DNA of 39,972 nucleotides from Gymnopus androsaceus JB14. Taxonomy: Eukaryota > Basidiomycota > Agaricomycetes > Agaricales > Omphalotaceae. This document shows positions 1-11,470 of this stretch, in pieces; within the stretch, counting starts at the first letter, position 1, and each line of letters starts with the position of its first letter. A program made the position numbers and the translations under genes. The notes beneath the pieces are model-generated. The model was given only the letters and a program-made list of their open reading frames with translations, was not told where the DNA came from and searched no databases. The DNA is taken from NCBI GenBank assembly GCA_009733575.1, contig ML769863.1:1-39972 (forward strand), given 5' to 3'.

Positions 1-242
1 TCTCGCAGACTCCACTCAGTCTCTCGCCGCATCCACTTGCTCTCTCGCAGTACCCACTTTACCGTATGCATAGTAGCCACACATATTCACGCAGTAGCCA
101 CTTGCCTGATATATCGTTTGTACTTAGGACTGTATATAAGCTTAGGTACCATACCCTGTAATAACACCGTTGTCCCCCATCGATCTGTGTGATCGTTACT
201 ACTAAGTCCTGTGTGGACTTACTGCTGCTACTTCCTATTTAG
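1..242 (+). promoter_or_regulatory. Upstream region of the ABC transporter, start unresolved
   Basis: The first 60 bases hold three imperfect 19-21 bp CT-rich units (each beginning TCTCGC and containing a CCACT-like core). A TATATAAG box lies at 132-139. A strong acceptor (tgctgctacttcctatttag) ends at 242. Two models compete. In one, translation starts at ATG 66, exon 66-145 is joined over a 97 bp intron to 243, and the frame stays open. In the other, the TATA box drives a transcript starting near 165 and translation begins at the in-frame ATG 274. Further exons to the left of the window are also possible, because the N-terminal membrane domain looks about one helix short. Confidence 0.4.
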
Positions 243-3200
243 GAACGTAACTCTAATAACCATAATATCAAACATGATGTTCAACATTCTGGCTCTTATC
301 TCCTGGGTGCTTTTGTCTAATGAATCCATGGATCGAGCACACAAGATTATAGTAGCTGCTTTGGCGGCAAATCTTGTCACCTCGGTATGGAATACATAAC
401 TTCTTGCTAGTGTGACTTCTCATAGCATTGCCTAGATATTAATGCTCGCTTTAGTCGTTGGTTCCCCCAATGAACCGGCCATCTTCACAGCTCACTCACT
501 TTGTCTTTTTGTGATTGTCATACTGTCTGTGGCCCAGGTACGCACATTTGTGATTATTCAATCACAATTGTCTGTATTCTTCCTGGTGGCGTTCTTTGGT
601 GGATACGCCACCCGCATCTTTATGGTCATGACACTCAGTCTACCTCCAGTCCATGGGAAGCTCCTGGCTCAATCCGCCGAGACCGCAGGCATTTTCAACA
701 AAATGATGCTTATTTGGGCATTTCCTATGATCTGGAAAGGTCGTGGCGCTGATATTCAAATTGATAGCCTTGAGGAATTGAACTCGACTTTTAATTCCAC
801 AGTGTTATTCCAACTGTTCAAGGTTGCATGGAAACACCCGAAGAATTTGATGCATGGAAAACCGAGCCTGGAAAAGGCTCTTCTTCACTCTTTCCTCCCT
901 TATCTGCTCAGTCCAGTACTCCCGGGTCTTGTACGTGCTCTCGCACAAGGACTTCAGCCCTTACTTGTCCTGGCGTCTCTTAAATTCATTCAATCATACT
1001 CTGATACAACACCAGGAACCATACCTCAGCCTGTGGAGTATGGCTATGCATTAGCAGGGGGCTTTGCACTCGTATACTTTGGGTTTGCTGCCTCTACGGC
1101 ACTCTACTATACTGCGGTATATAGGACTGGGACTCAGCTGCGTGCTGCATTAGCACAGGCCATTTATAGGAAGACAGTTCGTTTGAGTGCCAGTAGCAGT
1201 CAAGCTTCACATCACCCTGTCAACTTAATGAGGTAAGCTCGATCAAGTTTTCCTCCAACCAAAGTTAAACCTGATCCATATAGCTCGGATGTGAATCGAT
1301 TGACGAGACATATTGATCCTCTTCATCGTGAGTCCCCTAGACCTTAATTTTCAGCTCTTTAAATTACCTTATTTAATGAAACTCACACCAGAGCTTTGGA
1401 TATCTTGTGTTATGCTAGCTATCGGCCTTATAATTCTTCACAGCCAGATTGGAGTATCCTTTGTTGCCTCCATTATAACAATCTTCACAGTCATCATACT
1501 TCTTCCATGGCTTTCAGCCTCCATTTATGCACGTTCTGCCATCAGCTCGGCTAGAGCAGATTACCGCATCCGTCTCATTTCTGGGATTGTGAACCAAATC
1601 AAAGGGATAAAGCTCACTGGATATGAGCCTGAACTGCTTGAAAAGGTCGCTGATGCTCGGAAAAGGGAGGCGGCCGCGGGGAGGCGCACATGGATGCAGT
1701 TTAGTAAAGTTGTGGCCGTTACCAGCATTAATAGCAATTTACTTTCTTTGGTTACACTTGCGTGAGTGATCTGACTTGTCTAACATTTCAAGTTAGGTGA
1801 TTGGACTTGGACTAAATTACTTGTCTTAGAACTTATGCTATCATCTCTGTCTATGGCACCGGCACAGACTCACTTGTAACAACACGCCTCTTCACTGTTT
1901 ATACAGTGATGTCAGTTGTTGCAGCACCCCTCATGGTGGCTGGTCAGTACTGGCCCGGCATTGTGAAATCTTACCAGAGCATCAAGCGCATTGAAACATT
2001 TCTCAATTACTCTGAAATGGAAGGGGTTGATTATACCTCTGAGTCAGACGTAATCAAAGAGGAACCATTTGGTTGCGAAGTTAGGTTTGACAAAGCTACT
2101 ATAGGATGGGAGCATAAGACTGTCTTGGATAATATGTCCTTTGAAATTCCTCTAAAAAAATGTACCATGATCACTGGTCATGTCGCATCTGTAAGTGTTG
2201 GCACTTTGGCGGCTTTTGTATTTCACTTACACTGAAGCCGCTCCCAGGGAAAGACTACCCTCATATCTACTTTGCTTCAAGAAACGGAAGTGATTTCAGG
2301 GAGAATAACATATCCTTGGACTCGTGGCAGTATTGCATACTGCTCACAAAAGCCATGGATCCAGTCAAGTCGCAATCTTGCCGAGAATATCCTTTTTGTG
2401 TCTTCAATGGACTCTGACTGGTATAACACTGTGATCAAAGCATGTGCACTCGACGTGGACTTTGCCGGCATGCCCGATGGTGACCAAACTGGTGCAAATA
2501 AATTGAGCGGTGGTCAACAAGCTAGAGTTGTATGTGACTCAGTTCCTCCCTCTACCTGTATCATGCTCAATTTACTGACTGGCTAGGCACTTGCACGGGC
2601 CCTCTACACACGAAAAGAGATTTTTGTTCTTGATGACCCTTTATCAGCACTCGATAGTACTACCTCTGCGCATGTGTTTGAAGCCCTTTTAGGACTTAAT
2701 GGCTTATTGCGTGGAAAGACTGTCATTATGTCCACAAACCATGGTGAGCTTTTACAAGGCAAGACAACAGTCTAGTAGACTAAATGTTTTTAATTGTAGC
2801 CTCGCATATTCAGGCAGCAGATTTAATAGTAGAGCTGAACCATGAAGGTGTCAATGTAGTGCGCCATAATGCGTCCTTTGATGCAATCTCCTCCATAAAC
2901 ATTCAGATGACCAACGCAGGAGGCAACTCTTTGACAAGCTTTCCTCTTGACAAAAGTAGCGCCAATGATGGTCAGAAGCTCACAACAAAGGAAGACATGC
3001 CTGTCAAAGCACACAGCCATGATGTTGAGATAGTCAACTCTGGAGCTATTGGGCTCAAAACATATGTGCATTACTCTCGTGCTTCAGGCCATCATCGAAC
3101 TGCCATCTATACTCTCTTGCTTGTCGCGTCGGTTGCATTACAGGTTGTGACTCCAGTGTATCTTCAGTTTTGGAGTACCTACAATGATTCTCATCAGTCA

Positions 3201-5043
3201 GACAAAGATCGCGGGACTCAGAGAGTCATGTTAGGAAAGTATCTGGGTGGTTATGCTGCCTTCGAAGCTTCATATGGAATTGCGGTTATTGCCGTCTTTT
3301 TCTATGCCCTTCCTTTCCTTTCAAACATTGCAGGTATTAACCTTCATGGAAGTGCAATGTCAGGAGTGATGGCTAGCCCTCTTTGCTTTTTCACTGCAAC
3401 TACCCCTGGGCAGATACTCAGTCGCTTCAGTCAGGACATCTCGCTGATTGACACGGATTTTCCCATTGCCATGTATGATCTTACCTACCAGGGTCTCAGC
3501 ATTATTGGAAGTATTGTCCTTCTGATTGTTACTGTACCCTACTTGGCTATTGTTCTTGTTGTGGTTGCCTTACTGGGCTATTTCGTGCAAAAATTGTACA
3601 TCGTATGTCCTCATTCTTTTTCCAACAGTAAACCCTGACAAACAGCTGGAACAGGCAACATCACGACAGATCCGTCGCCTGGAGCTAGCCAGCAACTCTC
3701 CAATATATACGCTTATGAGCGAAACCCTCGAAGTGAATGGATTGTTTACCATTCGAGCTGCCGGTGCTGAAGAAGCACTCATTATTCGAAACACTCGCCT
3801 TCTCTCTCCATCCCAGCGGACCTACCACTATGATAATGTCACAAAAAGCTGGCTGAATACCATGACTGCCTATCTAGCAGCAATAATTAATACTTTCGTG
3901 ATGCTTATTGCAGTTATTGGCCGTCACAGCACCAAAGTGGGTCTGTTGGGTGTTGCAATGAGCCAGATCGTTTCCTTGCAGGAGGCCATCACTCTTCTAC
4001 TTGTCAGCTTGGCTGCAGCTGAAGTCTCTATTGTTGCTGTTGAGCGGAATCTGGAGTACAGCCAGCTTATACCAGAGGAACCAAATGATACAAAGGATTC
4101 TGTTCAGGATTGGAGCGTTGTTGCTGGTATGATCACTTTCGACAGTGTGACGCCTTACTACAATGGCTGTGATGAGCCAGTTTTGAAGGGAATTTCATTT
4201 CAAATTCCCGCTGGAAGTCATACAGCATTGTGCGGGCGGACGGGGTCAGGGAAGAGGTGCGCTGCTTTTTAAATTCTTGTTGCAATTCTGGTTGAGTTCT
4301 GTATCAGTACCACATTCTTAGCATTACTTCGTGCTATCCCCTTTGAAGGCAATATCAGAAGTAAGTACTTAGGGCAGAATTGTCAGCCTTCCTTATTAAC
4401 ATCTTTCATAGTTGACGGTTTGACAACGACGAATCTGTCAATTAAAACCTTACGCAGAAATATCGCAATTGTTACTCAAGATCCTTTTGTGTTGGAGGGA
4501 ACGCTTCGGGAGAACCTTGATATGACTGGATTATTAAATGATGAAGAGATCTGGTCAGCTCTTGAGGCCGTTCAGGTAAGCATGATTTTAAGTTTGATTT
4601 ACTGTGTACATTACTCAAATATTATCTTGAAATGTATATAATAGCTCAAGGATATGGCAATGGGCTTACCAAATAAGCTTGACCAACAATTAAAGAGCAG
4701 TGGAAGTGATTTTTCGCAAGGTCAAATCCAACTTCTTGCTCTGGGTCGCACACTGCTTCGGAAGAATAAAATTGTTATATTGGATGAAGCCACCGCGAAC
4801 CTCGACATGGAAACCGATAGAAAGATACAGCAAATCATACGTTCCGCATTAAAAAATGTTACCGTTATCACTATTGCTCATCGGATCCATACCATCACTG
4901 ACTATGACCAAATCATTGTTTTGAATCAAGGGAAAATTGTGGAGGCAGGTAAACCTGAAGATTTGTTGCAGAACGATGATGGATCACTGGCTCAGTTACT
5001 GAAACATGACTCATCCAAGCCAAAAACACAGAAGCTTACATAG
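243..5043 (+). CDS. ABCC-type (MRP/multidrug resistance-associated) full ABC transporter
   Basis: ATP-driven membrane exporter of the ABCC family; substrate unknown. I join 12 exons: 243-384, 436-1232, 1284-1327, 1392-1761, 1830-2190, 2248-2529, 2587-2743, 2800-3602, 3655-4256, 4308-4360, 4412-4575, 4645-5043. All phases agree and no stop interrupts about 1390 residues, close to family length. The order is about four N-terminal helices, TMD1, NBD1, linker, TMD2, NBD2. NBD1 has Walker A GHVASGKT (split by the intron at 2191), Q-loop YCSQKPW, signature LSGGQQ and Walker B FVLDDP. The aspartate where catalytic glutamate is expected is the usual degenerate ABCC site 1. NBD2 has GRTGSGKS (split by the intron at 4257), VTQDPFV, FSQGQ, VILDEAT and the AHR H-loop. 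Introns are 49-69 bp. The 5' end is unresolved: start at 66, 274 or outside the window. Confidence 0.9.
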
Positions 5044-6196
5044 AGTCTATATCCCTTTCAGATATTATTAATCAATGCTGGTTCAGGACTACTCCCAATT
5101 CTGGAACACTTTTTTTTAAATATTCACTCAATATTGACACACAACCAGCGGAAAAAAGGGTGGGTAAGTGGAGTCCACCATCTGCCGCAAAATTTGTCTC
5201 TGAATTACCCAAAAATGGGTCAAAACTTGGTCAGAACTCCCACTTTTGTGTCAATCATCTCAGTTCACTTTAAATGCAGCGAACTACATAAGTTAACTAT
5301 GGTCTGCATGCATAGGGTCCTGTCTTAATGCACATCTGAACATGAATAGTATTGACACCACTCTGTATATGCTTTTTCACCAAGGGTTTAAGTACCTCTG
5401 ATTCACAAGAAAATCTGAGAACCTTCTGGTGCCAAAATTACAATATAGGTAGTTCACAATCAGGTGAAGGTAGGTAGGGGCCAGTCTGGAGGTTTAAAAA
5501 AAAATTCCAACCCTTGGTATGGAACATCTTTTTTTGGCCCCCCTTGCAACAGAAACATCTTCTATTCTGTGTAGAGGCTTTAATTTATACATGATTCATT
5601 GATCATTGATTTCAGCCCCAGAGTAGGTAGATACCAGATGTTGCAGTTAATTCAGGCTACCCCTATATAGGATAAGTGGTCTGCCAAATTGTATAAAATC
5701 CTGAGTCTAAAATCTCAGGTCACAATACCAGGATCAAGGGGTATGTAGAAATTTAAGTGCCCATATCATGATGGGGGGTCCAGTGCATCAGCAAAAATGG
5801 TCTGGGCCTTGGATGACCTGAGGACACTTAAGGATTATCTAGGTCTCCTAGGACACCCAGGACACCCAGGACAACTAGGTCTCCCAGGCTTGCATAAGTC
5901 CATCCCCTTATTCCTGGGCTTCTTGAAGGAATCTTGAGGCAGCCTAGGGAAGCCATCGCAACCCAAAAAATGATTCTCATACTTTATTATTCAGCTGTAT
6001 CTTTTTGCTCAATTTGCAAATTTATATCACTTAAACCTTATTATCTCATTAAACTCATAGATTTTTGACTTATTTCAAAGGGAACTTTTTTTTGAGACTC
6101 ATTAATGTTTTACTAGCCTTAAGTTAAGACTCGGAACATCTCAATCAAGTATTTTCAACTCAAGTTCAAGTATAACATATTCATCAAGTCAACTAT
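5044..6196. other. Intergenic, no gene seen
   Basis: AT-rich 3' flank of the transporter. Short reading frames here show no family resemblance and no codon structure. The only local structure is a run of short direct repeats at 5820-5895 built on CCCAGGACA and CTAGGTCTCC. Similar CAGG-rich runs recur at 7080-7270, suggesting a decayed dispersed repeat. Confidence 0.6.
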
Positions 6197-6198
6197 TA

Positions 6199-6418
6199 CT
6201 GTACCATTTTGATCGATTCGGCACCTCGCGGTGGAGCGGCGTGACCCCAGCAAAATTTCGGCATTCTGACCCAAAATTTGCGGTTTTTGAGGTAATTTTG
6301 AGTGTGTCACGCCAAAAATTTTCGGCACTTTCAAAATGTGACCTGTGACCTGGTCAAATTTTGGCACGTCAGAAGGCCTCCGTGACCCGTGACCGCCGAA
6401 TCGATCAAAATGGTACAG
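6199..6418. mobile_element. MITE with 24-bp perfect TIRs and TA target duplication (Tc1/mariner-like)
   Basis: A 220 bp element. The left end begins CTGTACCATTTTGATCGATT and the right end is its exact reverse complement over 24 bases (26 including the flanking TA). TA dinucleotides at 6197-6198 and 6419-6420 fit the TA duplication of Tc1/mariner-group elements. The interior is non-coding, with further subterminal complementarity (GTGACC motifs). It must have been moved in trans. Confidence 0.85.
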
Positions 6419-6545
6419 TACTTCATGATGAATCTGATTTGACCTCATCAACAGAGTTTTAATTATATAGTCTACAGGCACCCACTCGGTTTAGCACTTA
6501 TTTGGGCGCTTATTTTACGCAATTATATGTAGATAAATTCAAATA

Positions 6546-6962
6546 CAGTTGAATATCTCATATGGAATAAGGTCATGTGGAATATCCCTCATATGGAATA
6601 AGATATTCCATTCCCCGAGCTGGGAGGCGGGAATATTCCATGGATCCGTAGTCCGGAATATGGAATATGGTTTGAGGAATTTTTGGCAGAGTACTCCATA
6701 TGACAGACACAGTGTTCAATTAAAAAAACTGTTGGTATGTTGAAGCAAATGCTTTATTTCACTCTTTACTCAAAGATTTCCTGCATTGAGTCCTCTTGAA
6801 CCAGTTTTCTCATCATGTTGGGGCTTTGATGAATATGGTTGCTTGAGATATGAAATCAATCAAACATACTTGTATCATTGTAGAACAAAAAATAGGAAAG
6901 TAAAATGACCTTATGATATGGAATATCCATCATATGGAATACAATTTTGGTTTCCCCAACTG
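6546..6962. mobile_element. Degenerate TA-flanked TIR element with CATATGGAATA repeats
   Basis: Short TIRs CAGTTG/CAACTG are flanked by TA on both sides (the match reaches 11 bp including flank). Near both ends sit several copies of ATATGGAATA and ATATTCCAT, often head-to-head (6549-6690 and 6911-6945). The interior is AT-rich and non-coding. Probably a mariner-type MITE, but the TIRs diverge after six bases, so the exact boundaries are less certain than for the element at 6199. Confidence 0.45.
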
Positions 6963-6964
6963 TA

Positions 6965-7697
6965 TTTCATACTAGGTATTCAGATGTAGTTGGGGTGTCA
7001 ACTGTTCTTTGAATGATATTTATACACATAATAATTCAATGTACTAGGTTAACTAAGTTTGTTGAAGCTATTTAGCTTGTAATCCTAGTTCTAGATAAAT
7101 CTCAGGCTGTCCAAGGCTTCCCCAGCCTTCTTCAGGCTCCTCAGGTTGCACTCAGGTTGTGCTCAGGTTGTGCTCAGGCTTCAATGAGGCTCCCTCTGGT
7201 GATATCAGGATTTGGGCAAATTCCTAGGTGGCCTAAGTCACCCAGGTTGCCCAGGTTGCCCAGGTCATATTAGTCTAACCTATAGGCTATCCCAGGCCCA
7301 GACCATTTTAGCTGATGTGGCTCTTAAGGTCAAAACATTTTAACCATTTTAGTGATTGTTTTCATGTTGAATGATGCTTTAAAGTACCATATATGTACAA
7401 TTCCACATTTATCCTGTACTAGAGAGCATCAAATCCTCCTTACAGGCATTAAAATCATTTGCTTACCTGTCAGGAGTACCTACATTGACATAGCAAAGAG
7501 ACCTTGCAAAGATTGAGTAATTATGCATAATTATGCCTAAGAAATGCATAAATTTAACAAAATTCTGAACAAACTGTATAACTTAGGCTCACATTGGGAC
7601 TGAGATTGTCTTAGCAGGTACCCAGAAGCCAAACTTTAACTGCCTTGCTGTCAACCTACTGCTTGATTTTTGACACTTTCATTCAAATACTTATAGG
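6965..7697. other. Intergenic with CAGG-type direct repeats
   Basis: No gene is visible. At 7080-7270 there are tandem-like copies of CTCAGGTTG and CCCAGGTTG. The rest is AT-rich with no recognisable element. Confidence 0.55.
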
Positions 7698-7862
7698 GTG
7701 TGTTTAGTGATGTGCCGGTTGGGGCCCGGCTCAAAAGCCCCGGCCAGGGCTGATCAAAATGTTGAGCCGGGCCCTACATGGCAGCTGGCTTGGCTAGGGC
7801 CCGGCTCAGGCTCAGGCCCAGGCTGAAGGTACAAATGAAATCCCATTTTTTATCTGCAGATA

Positions 7863-8551
7863 CATCAGCAAAACCTGGGTAATGGCCATAGGAGCCATAG
7901 CAAGCCATAGCAGGCCATAGTAGCCATAGTTCTCTACAGAACTATGAGTTGCTATGGGTTGCTATGAGGTTCTGTGGGATCACTGACCCGTATCGCCATT
8001 TGACAGCCATCTGACACTTGTCATTCTCTCCCCCCAACAGTATATAAGAAATGCAGAATCATCTGCATCGGAACTCCAACTTCGTCTCGATTGTCCAACT
8101 CCTTCTTGATTCTCGGTCACTTAAGTTCACTGAATATTCACAGTACGTCTTTATTTAATGCTTGCATGCAAGGGCCGACACTTATAGTATGGTCTTATAG
8201 TACTAAGTAACACATAGTTATACTAAGTAGTACTAGACTTTTAGTTAGTTTGCTGTGACACTATTGTCCTAGAACTACATATGTACTATAATCTATATAC
8301 ACATGAAGACATAAATGATTTTATTCCGCCATCGTTCGATTTTATGATTCTTAAAACAATTCAAATGCATAATACATTTAGCATTGAATTGAACGACAGC
8401 TGACGTTCCCGTGAAATCCATAGCGATCCATAGCGATCCATAGCAGTCCATAGCTCTGGATAGATGGGGAGCTTGCTATGGGTGCTATGGGTGCTATGGG
8501 TGCTGGACAGCGCTATCCAGCGCTGTCCAGTACACCCAGGTTTTGCTGATG
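7863..8551. mobile_element. TA-flanked TIR element nested in the hAT-like element
   Basis: The end sequence CATCAGCAAAACCTGGGT is exactly inverted at 8534-8551, and both sides are flanked by TA (20 bp perfect inverted match including TA). Inside each end are arrays of a GCCATAG/CTATGG heptamer: about five copies after the left TIR, CCATAGCGAT copies at 8415-8455, and three CTATGGGTG copies before the right TIR. Together they form a larger imperfect inverted repeat. No transposase is visible in the 689 bp. It sits wholly inside the element at 7706-10695, so it inserted later. Confidence 0.75.
8041..8160 (+). promoter_or_regulatory. Promoter-like TATATAAG segment without a following gene
   Basis: TATATAAG at 8041-8048 is followed by a CT-rich leader-like stretch (CAACTTCGTCTCGATTGTCC) as in many basidiomycete promoters, but no long reading frame follows. 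It may be a captured host promoter or a leftover of an ancestral transposase promoter inside the TIR element. The evidence is composition only. Confidence 0.2.
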
Positions 8552-9206
8552 TAATGTCATTTCAATGTCAATTCAATATAAATCGTACAACCAAGTATAA
8601 AATCCATTTTGAGCACATGTACAACCTCAAAAGCAGCCAGAGAATGCGATAGGCTAAATTTACAACCACTTACATGACATTTGAAAACAGAATAAAGCTT
8701 CTTTTTCCTTAGAATAGTCTTATAAAATGGTGTAAGATTATATGTTTGGCAAAATATAGTTAGATTTGAGCACAAAATCATGCATTCTGTTGGTAAAATA
8801 AAGCGCCCTGAGCCCCGGCCCAAGACCCCCGCTCAGGGCTTTCAAGAATCTGAGCCCTAGAGAGTCTCTAGGGCAAGAATCATGACTCTATCTGACTTTT
8901 GACTCTTTGCTATGAAACTCTCACTCTAAAACCCATGATCTTAACTCTAACCATGAGTAGAATCACTTAAGTACAAGTGACTCTAGGATAAGATCACCTA
9001 GAGTCAAGAGTCAAATCAACCCAAGGATACTCTAGAGTGAACATTCAATAACCCAATAAGTGTTTTATCAGATGTATTAAATACTAGTACATAATCCTCA
9101 GCAGTAGCAATATTGGTGTTTCAGATGCATTTCACTCACAGTATATCATATACAACACATAGCAAGTATTTAAGAGTATCCTTGCTAGAGTATCCTAGGT
9201 CCCAAA

Positions 9207-9366
9207 TAGGGCTCTTCACCGTACGTACCGTATACGGTACGGAAGATTCTAGCCGTGGTACGGTACGCCAAGTGTACGGTACGGTGATTTACGGTCAAAT
9301 TTTTTGCTCAACGGTACGGTACGATGAAAATACGGGCGTACTACGGACTACGGTTGGCACGGTAAA
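9207..9366. repeat. hAT end with ACGGTACGG subterminal repeats
   Basis: Begins TAGGGCTCTTCACCG, which resembles a hAT terminus, then carries repeated ACGGTACG/CGTACCGT motifs on both strands over 150 bases. It directly follows the stop codon of the transposase remnant at 9371, so it is best read as the 3' end of that element. Such repeats are normally transposase binding sites. Confidence 0.6.
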
Positions 9367-9370
9367 GTAA

Positions 9371-9985
9371 TTAATCTAGAACAACAATATCCGCCTTGTC
9401 AAGACTCTCATTCAGCTCTGTACGTGCAATTCGAAGCCGTGCTTTGAGTAGCATCAATGTCCGGATAGTCTCTGGTCTAAGACTTGCACGCCGCAAGGCA
9501 ATTGTGTCCCGGCCACCAGAAAAAACTCGCTCGACAGCAACAGCAGAACCTAAAAATCGTGAGATTGGATTTGTACCACATGAACTGTGACGAACCAGGA
9601 ATGCAGTGGATGTCTCGCGCTAAGTTGTACAGATTTGGAAGCTCCTTGCGATGTGTGAACCACCATTCTAGGAGATCCGTGTTTTCAAATGATGCTGGAA
9701 ATGAGGTCATCTTGAAATAGCGTTGAAGCTCATCATCAAGTGAAGACGACAACTTCTTTGTTGTAAATCGTGCCAGGAAGTTTTTGGAAGGGGATCGTGG
9801 ACCTGCAGGGATGGATCCGGAAGATGTGGATGAATCTTCAGGGGTACTGGAATTAGATCTGGAGGGAGCATAATATGTGATATACTCATCTCGAAGTGCA
9901 TCCTTTGCCACTTCGAGATCAGCTGCTAAGGAATAATCATCCTCAAACTCTTCCTTCAGTAAACCAGATGATTCTAACTCTACTT
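9371..9985 (-). pseudogene. hAT transposase, C-terminal fragment
   Basis: On the minus strand the frame carries an LEWW motif followed by a PNLYNLARD segment, the hAT C-terminal dimerisation region. After a predicted 46 bp intron (9550-9595, GT..AG) it continues through PGSAVAVERVFSGGRD, then RASLRPETI and an L-rich tail, ending at TAA 9371. The block order is that of hAT-family C-termini. Everything N-terminal of about residue -200 is missing: upstream of 9985 the frame dissolves into short ACTCTAG-type repeats. It is therefore a 5'-truncated, non-functional copy lying inside another hAT-like element. Confidence 0.8.
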
Positions 9986-10703
9986 ACTCCAGATTACAGT
10001 CATGATCCTTTTTTTTTGTAGTATGACTCTATTCTAGAATCATTTTCAAGGATCATGACTAGAGTAAGTATCCTTGATGATTCATATTGCTTGCCCATGA
10101 CTACTAGAGACCAAGCGGTGTTCAATCCACTAAGTCCAACATGACCTTATATTCAGCTTTAAGGTCTTGAGTGACCCCCCTCTCCCCCTTCTGCACCTTA
10201 TGTAGAAGTATTTTCCCACACCATTTCCCTAATTCGGAAGTCAAAAATTTCAGTCACTCCTGAGATGCATATTTTCTGCGTCCTCTGCATTGATGAATGA
10301 CATCTTGGCTGTATCATTGGTTTCTGGTGCAGTATACAAGCTTCAAACTGAGATGAAATGTTGCTTAGATGTTGGAATACTACCCTGAAATGGACCAAAT
10401 CAGGGCAATAATCATGTTTTGCCTCCCTCAATGAGTACAAATATCATAAAAGAACACATTCAAGATTTAGAGTTTCAAAATAAGCAGTCTTGAGCCTTCC
10501 AGATGTCTACACAAGCTCCCAGATCACAATAAATCATTCAGCCATAAGGGCTTGGAGGCCCCCCCCTCCCCCAAGGTCATGTCAGCACTTAAATTTTTGC
10601 ACATGCCTTGCTAGAGATGGCTGGGGCTAGTTCTGGCTCAATCAGGCCTGGCTCAGAGGGCTCAAGGGCTCTGAGCCCCAGCCGGCACATCACTAGTGTG
10701 TTT

Positions 10704-11149
10704 AAGTGTTTAATGTTATAGGCAGAGATTGTATAAAGAGCAAGTCATTAACATACTGTAGCTATGGCATAGTGGCATATGTTTGATTGTTGAATAGAAG
10801 AGAAGACAACTTTGTAAAAGGAGGCAAAGCAGGAAGGCAAAATGATGTCATTTCCTTCCACCGGGAATGCTGGAGCCTGCCCTAGACTCATGTCATCCAT
10901 CACATCATGTTGCCAAAATGTTGCTGTTGGTTTCATTGGTCTTTCTTTTCTTTCAACCACCATCATCGGGTCATTCTATTCGGCAACCCCCTTGATGCAA
11001 ACCCCCCCCCCCCCCCCCCCAAATGATCATGTGATTTCCAGTCACTCCAAACCTTGACCATTTAGCACTAATATTTAATAATCTAATCTATATAACAAAT
11101 CAACTGCATGTAAGTGTTTTAGAGTGGCAAGGCAGGGCAGGGTATGCAC
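10704..11149. other. Intergenic with a 19-C homopolymer
   Basis: No gene is supported. A run of 19 C residues at 11002-11020 is the only strong feature; it is a likely length-polymorphic site and assembly-error hotspot. Confidence 0.6.
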
Positions 11150-11440
11150 TCACTAGTGCTTAAATTAAAAACCAAAGGTGGGGAGTAGGTTCCGTAAATC
11201 CTCAAAAAATTATAAGAAATATTGAAAAATTAGATTGCAAACTGTCAGGGTGGGAAACAGAATACTTATGTGCTTACCGGTGCTAAAATAAAAAAAAGTG
11301 GGAGGCAGGATATGCACCCAATGCTTAAGAAAGAAAAAAAAACTAAATCAGGAAATAGGTTCTATAAATTCTTAAAAAATCATAAGAAATGCTGAAATAT
11401 TAGATTGAGGGTGGGATATGTGCCCACTGGTGCTTCTCAG
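11150..11440. repeat. Two diverged tandem units related to the foldback arms near 30.7 kb
   Basis: Two roughly 130-bp units (about 11160-11275 and 11276-11435) share the order AGGTTC, TAAAT, CTTAAAAAAT, CATAAGAAAT, a GAAATATTAGATTG-like block and GTGGGATATG. The same order (TAAATACTTAAAAAATCATG, CTGAAAATATTCAGG, GTGGGAATGCACC) is found in the arms of the large inverted repeat at 30.7 and 33.3 kb. These look like older, decayed members of that family. Confidence 0.45.
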
Positions 11441-11470
11441 TAGTTGGGGCACTCCCAAGGAGTGATCAAC

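Larger units (their letters stand above)
7706..10695. mobile_element. hAT-like element with TIRs AGTGATGTGCCGG and 8-bp target duplication GTGTGTTT
   Basis: The left end (7706) reads AGTGATGTGCCGGTTGGGGC and the right end is its near-exact inverse, ending at 10694/10695. GTGTGTTT flanks both sides (7698-7705 and 10696-10703), an 8-bp duplication typical of hAT elements; one terminal base is ambiguous. Subterminal GAGCC/GGCTC and GGGCC repeats occur near both ends (7720-7825, 8805-8860, 10625-10685), as in many hAT ends. No transposase of its own is visible. The element hosts at least one TIR element (7863-8551) and a second, truncated hAT copy (9207-9985). Confidence 0.75.

Noticed and set aside
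6155..6481. 108-codon minus-strand frame
   Set aside because: It spans the MITE at 6199-6418 and its inverted ends; no family resemblance.
9113..9370. Plus-strand frame with repeated YGT peptides
   Set aside because: It translates the ACGGTACGG subterminal repeats of a hAT end.
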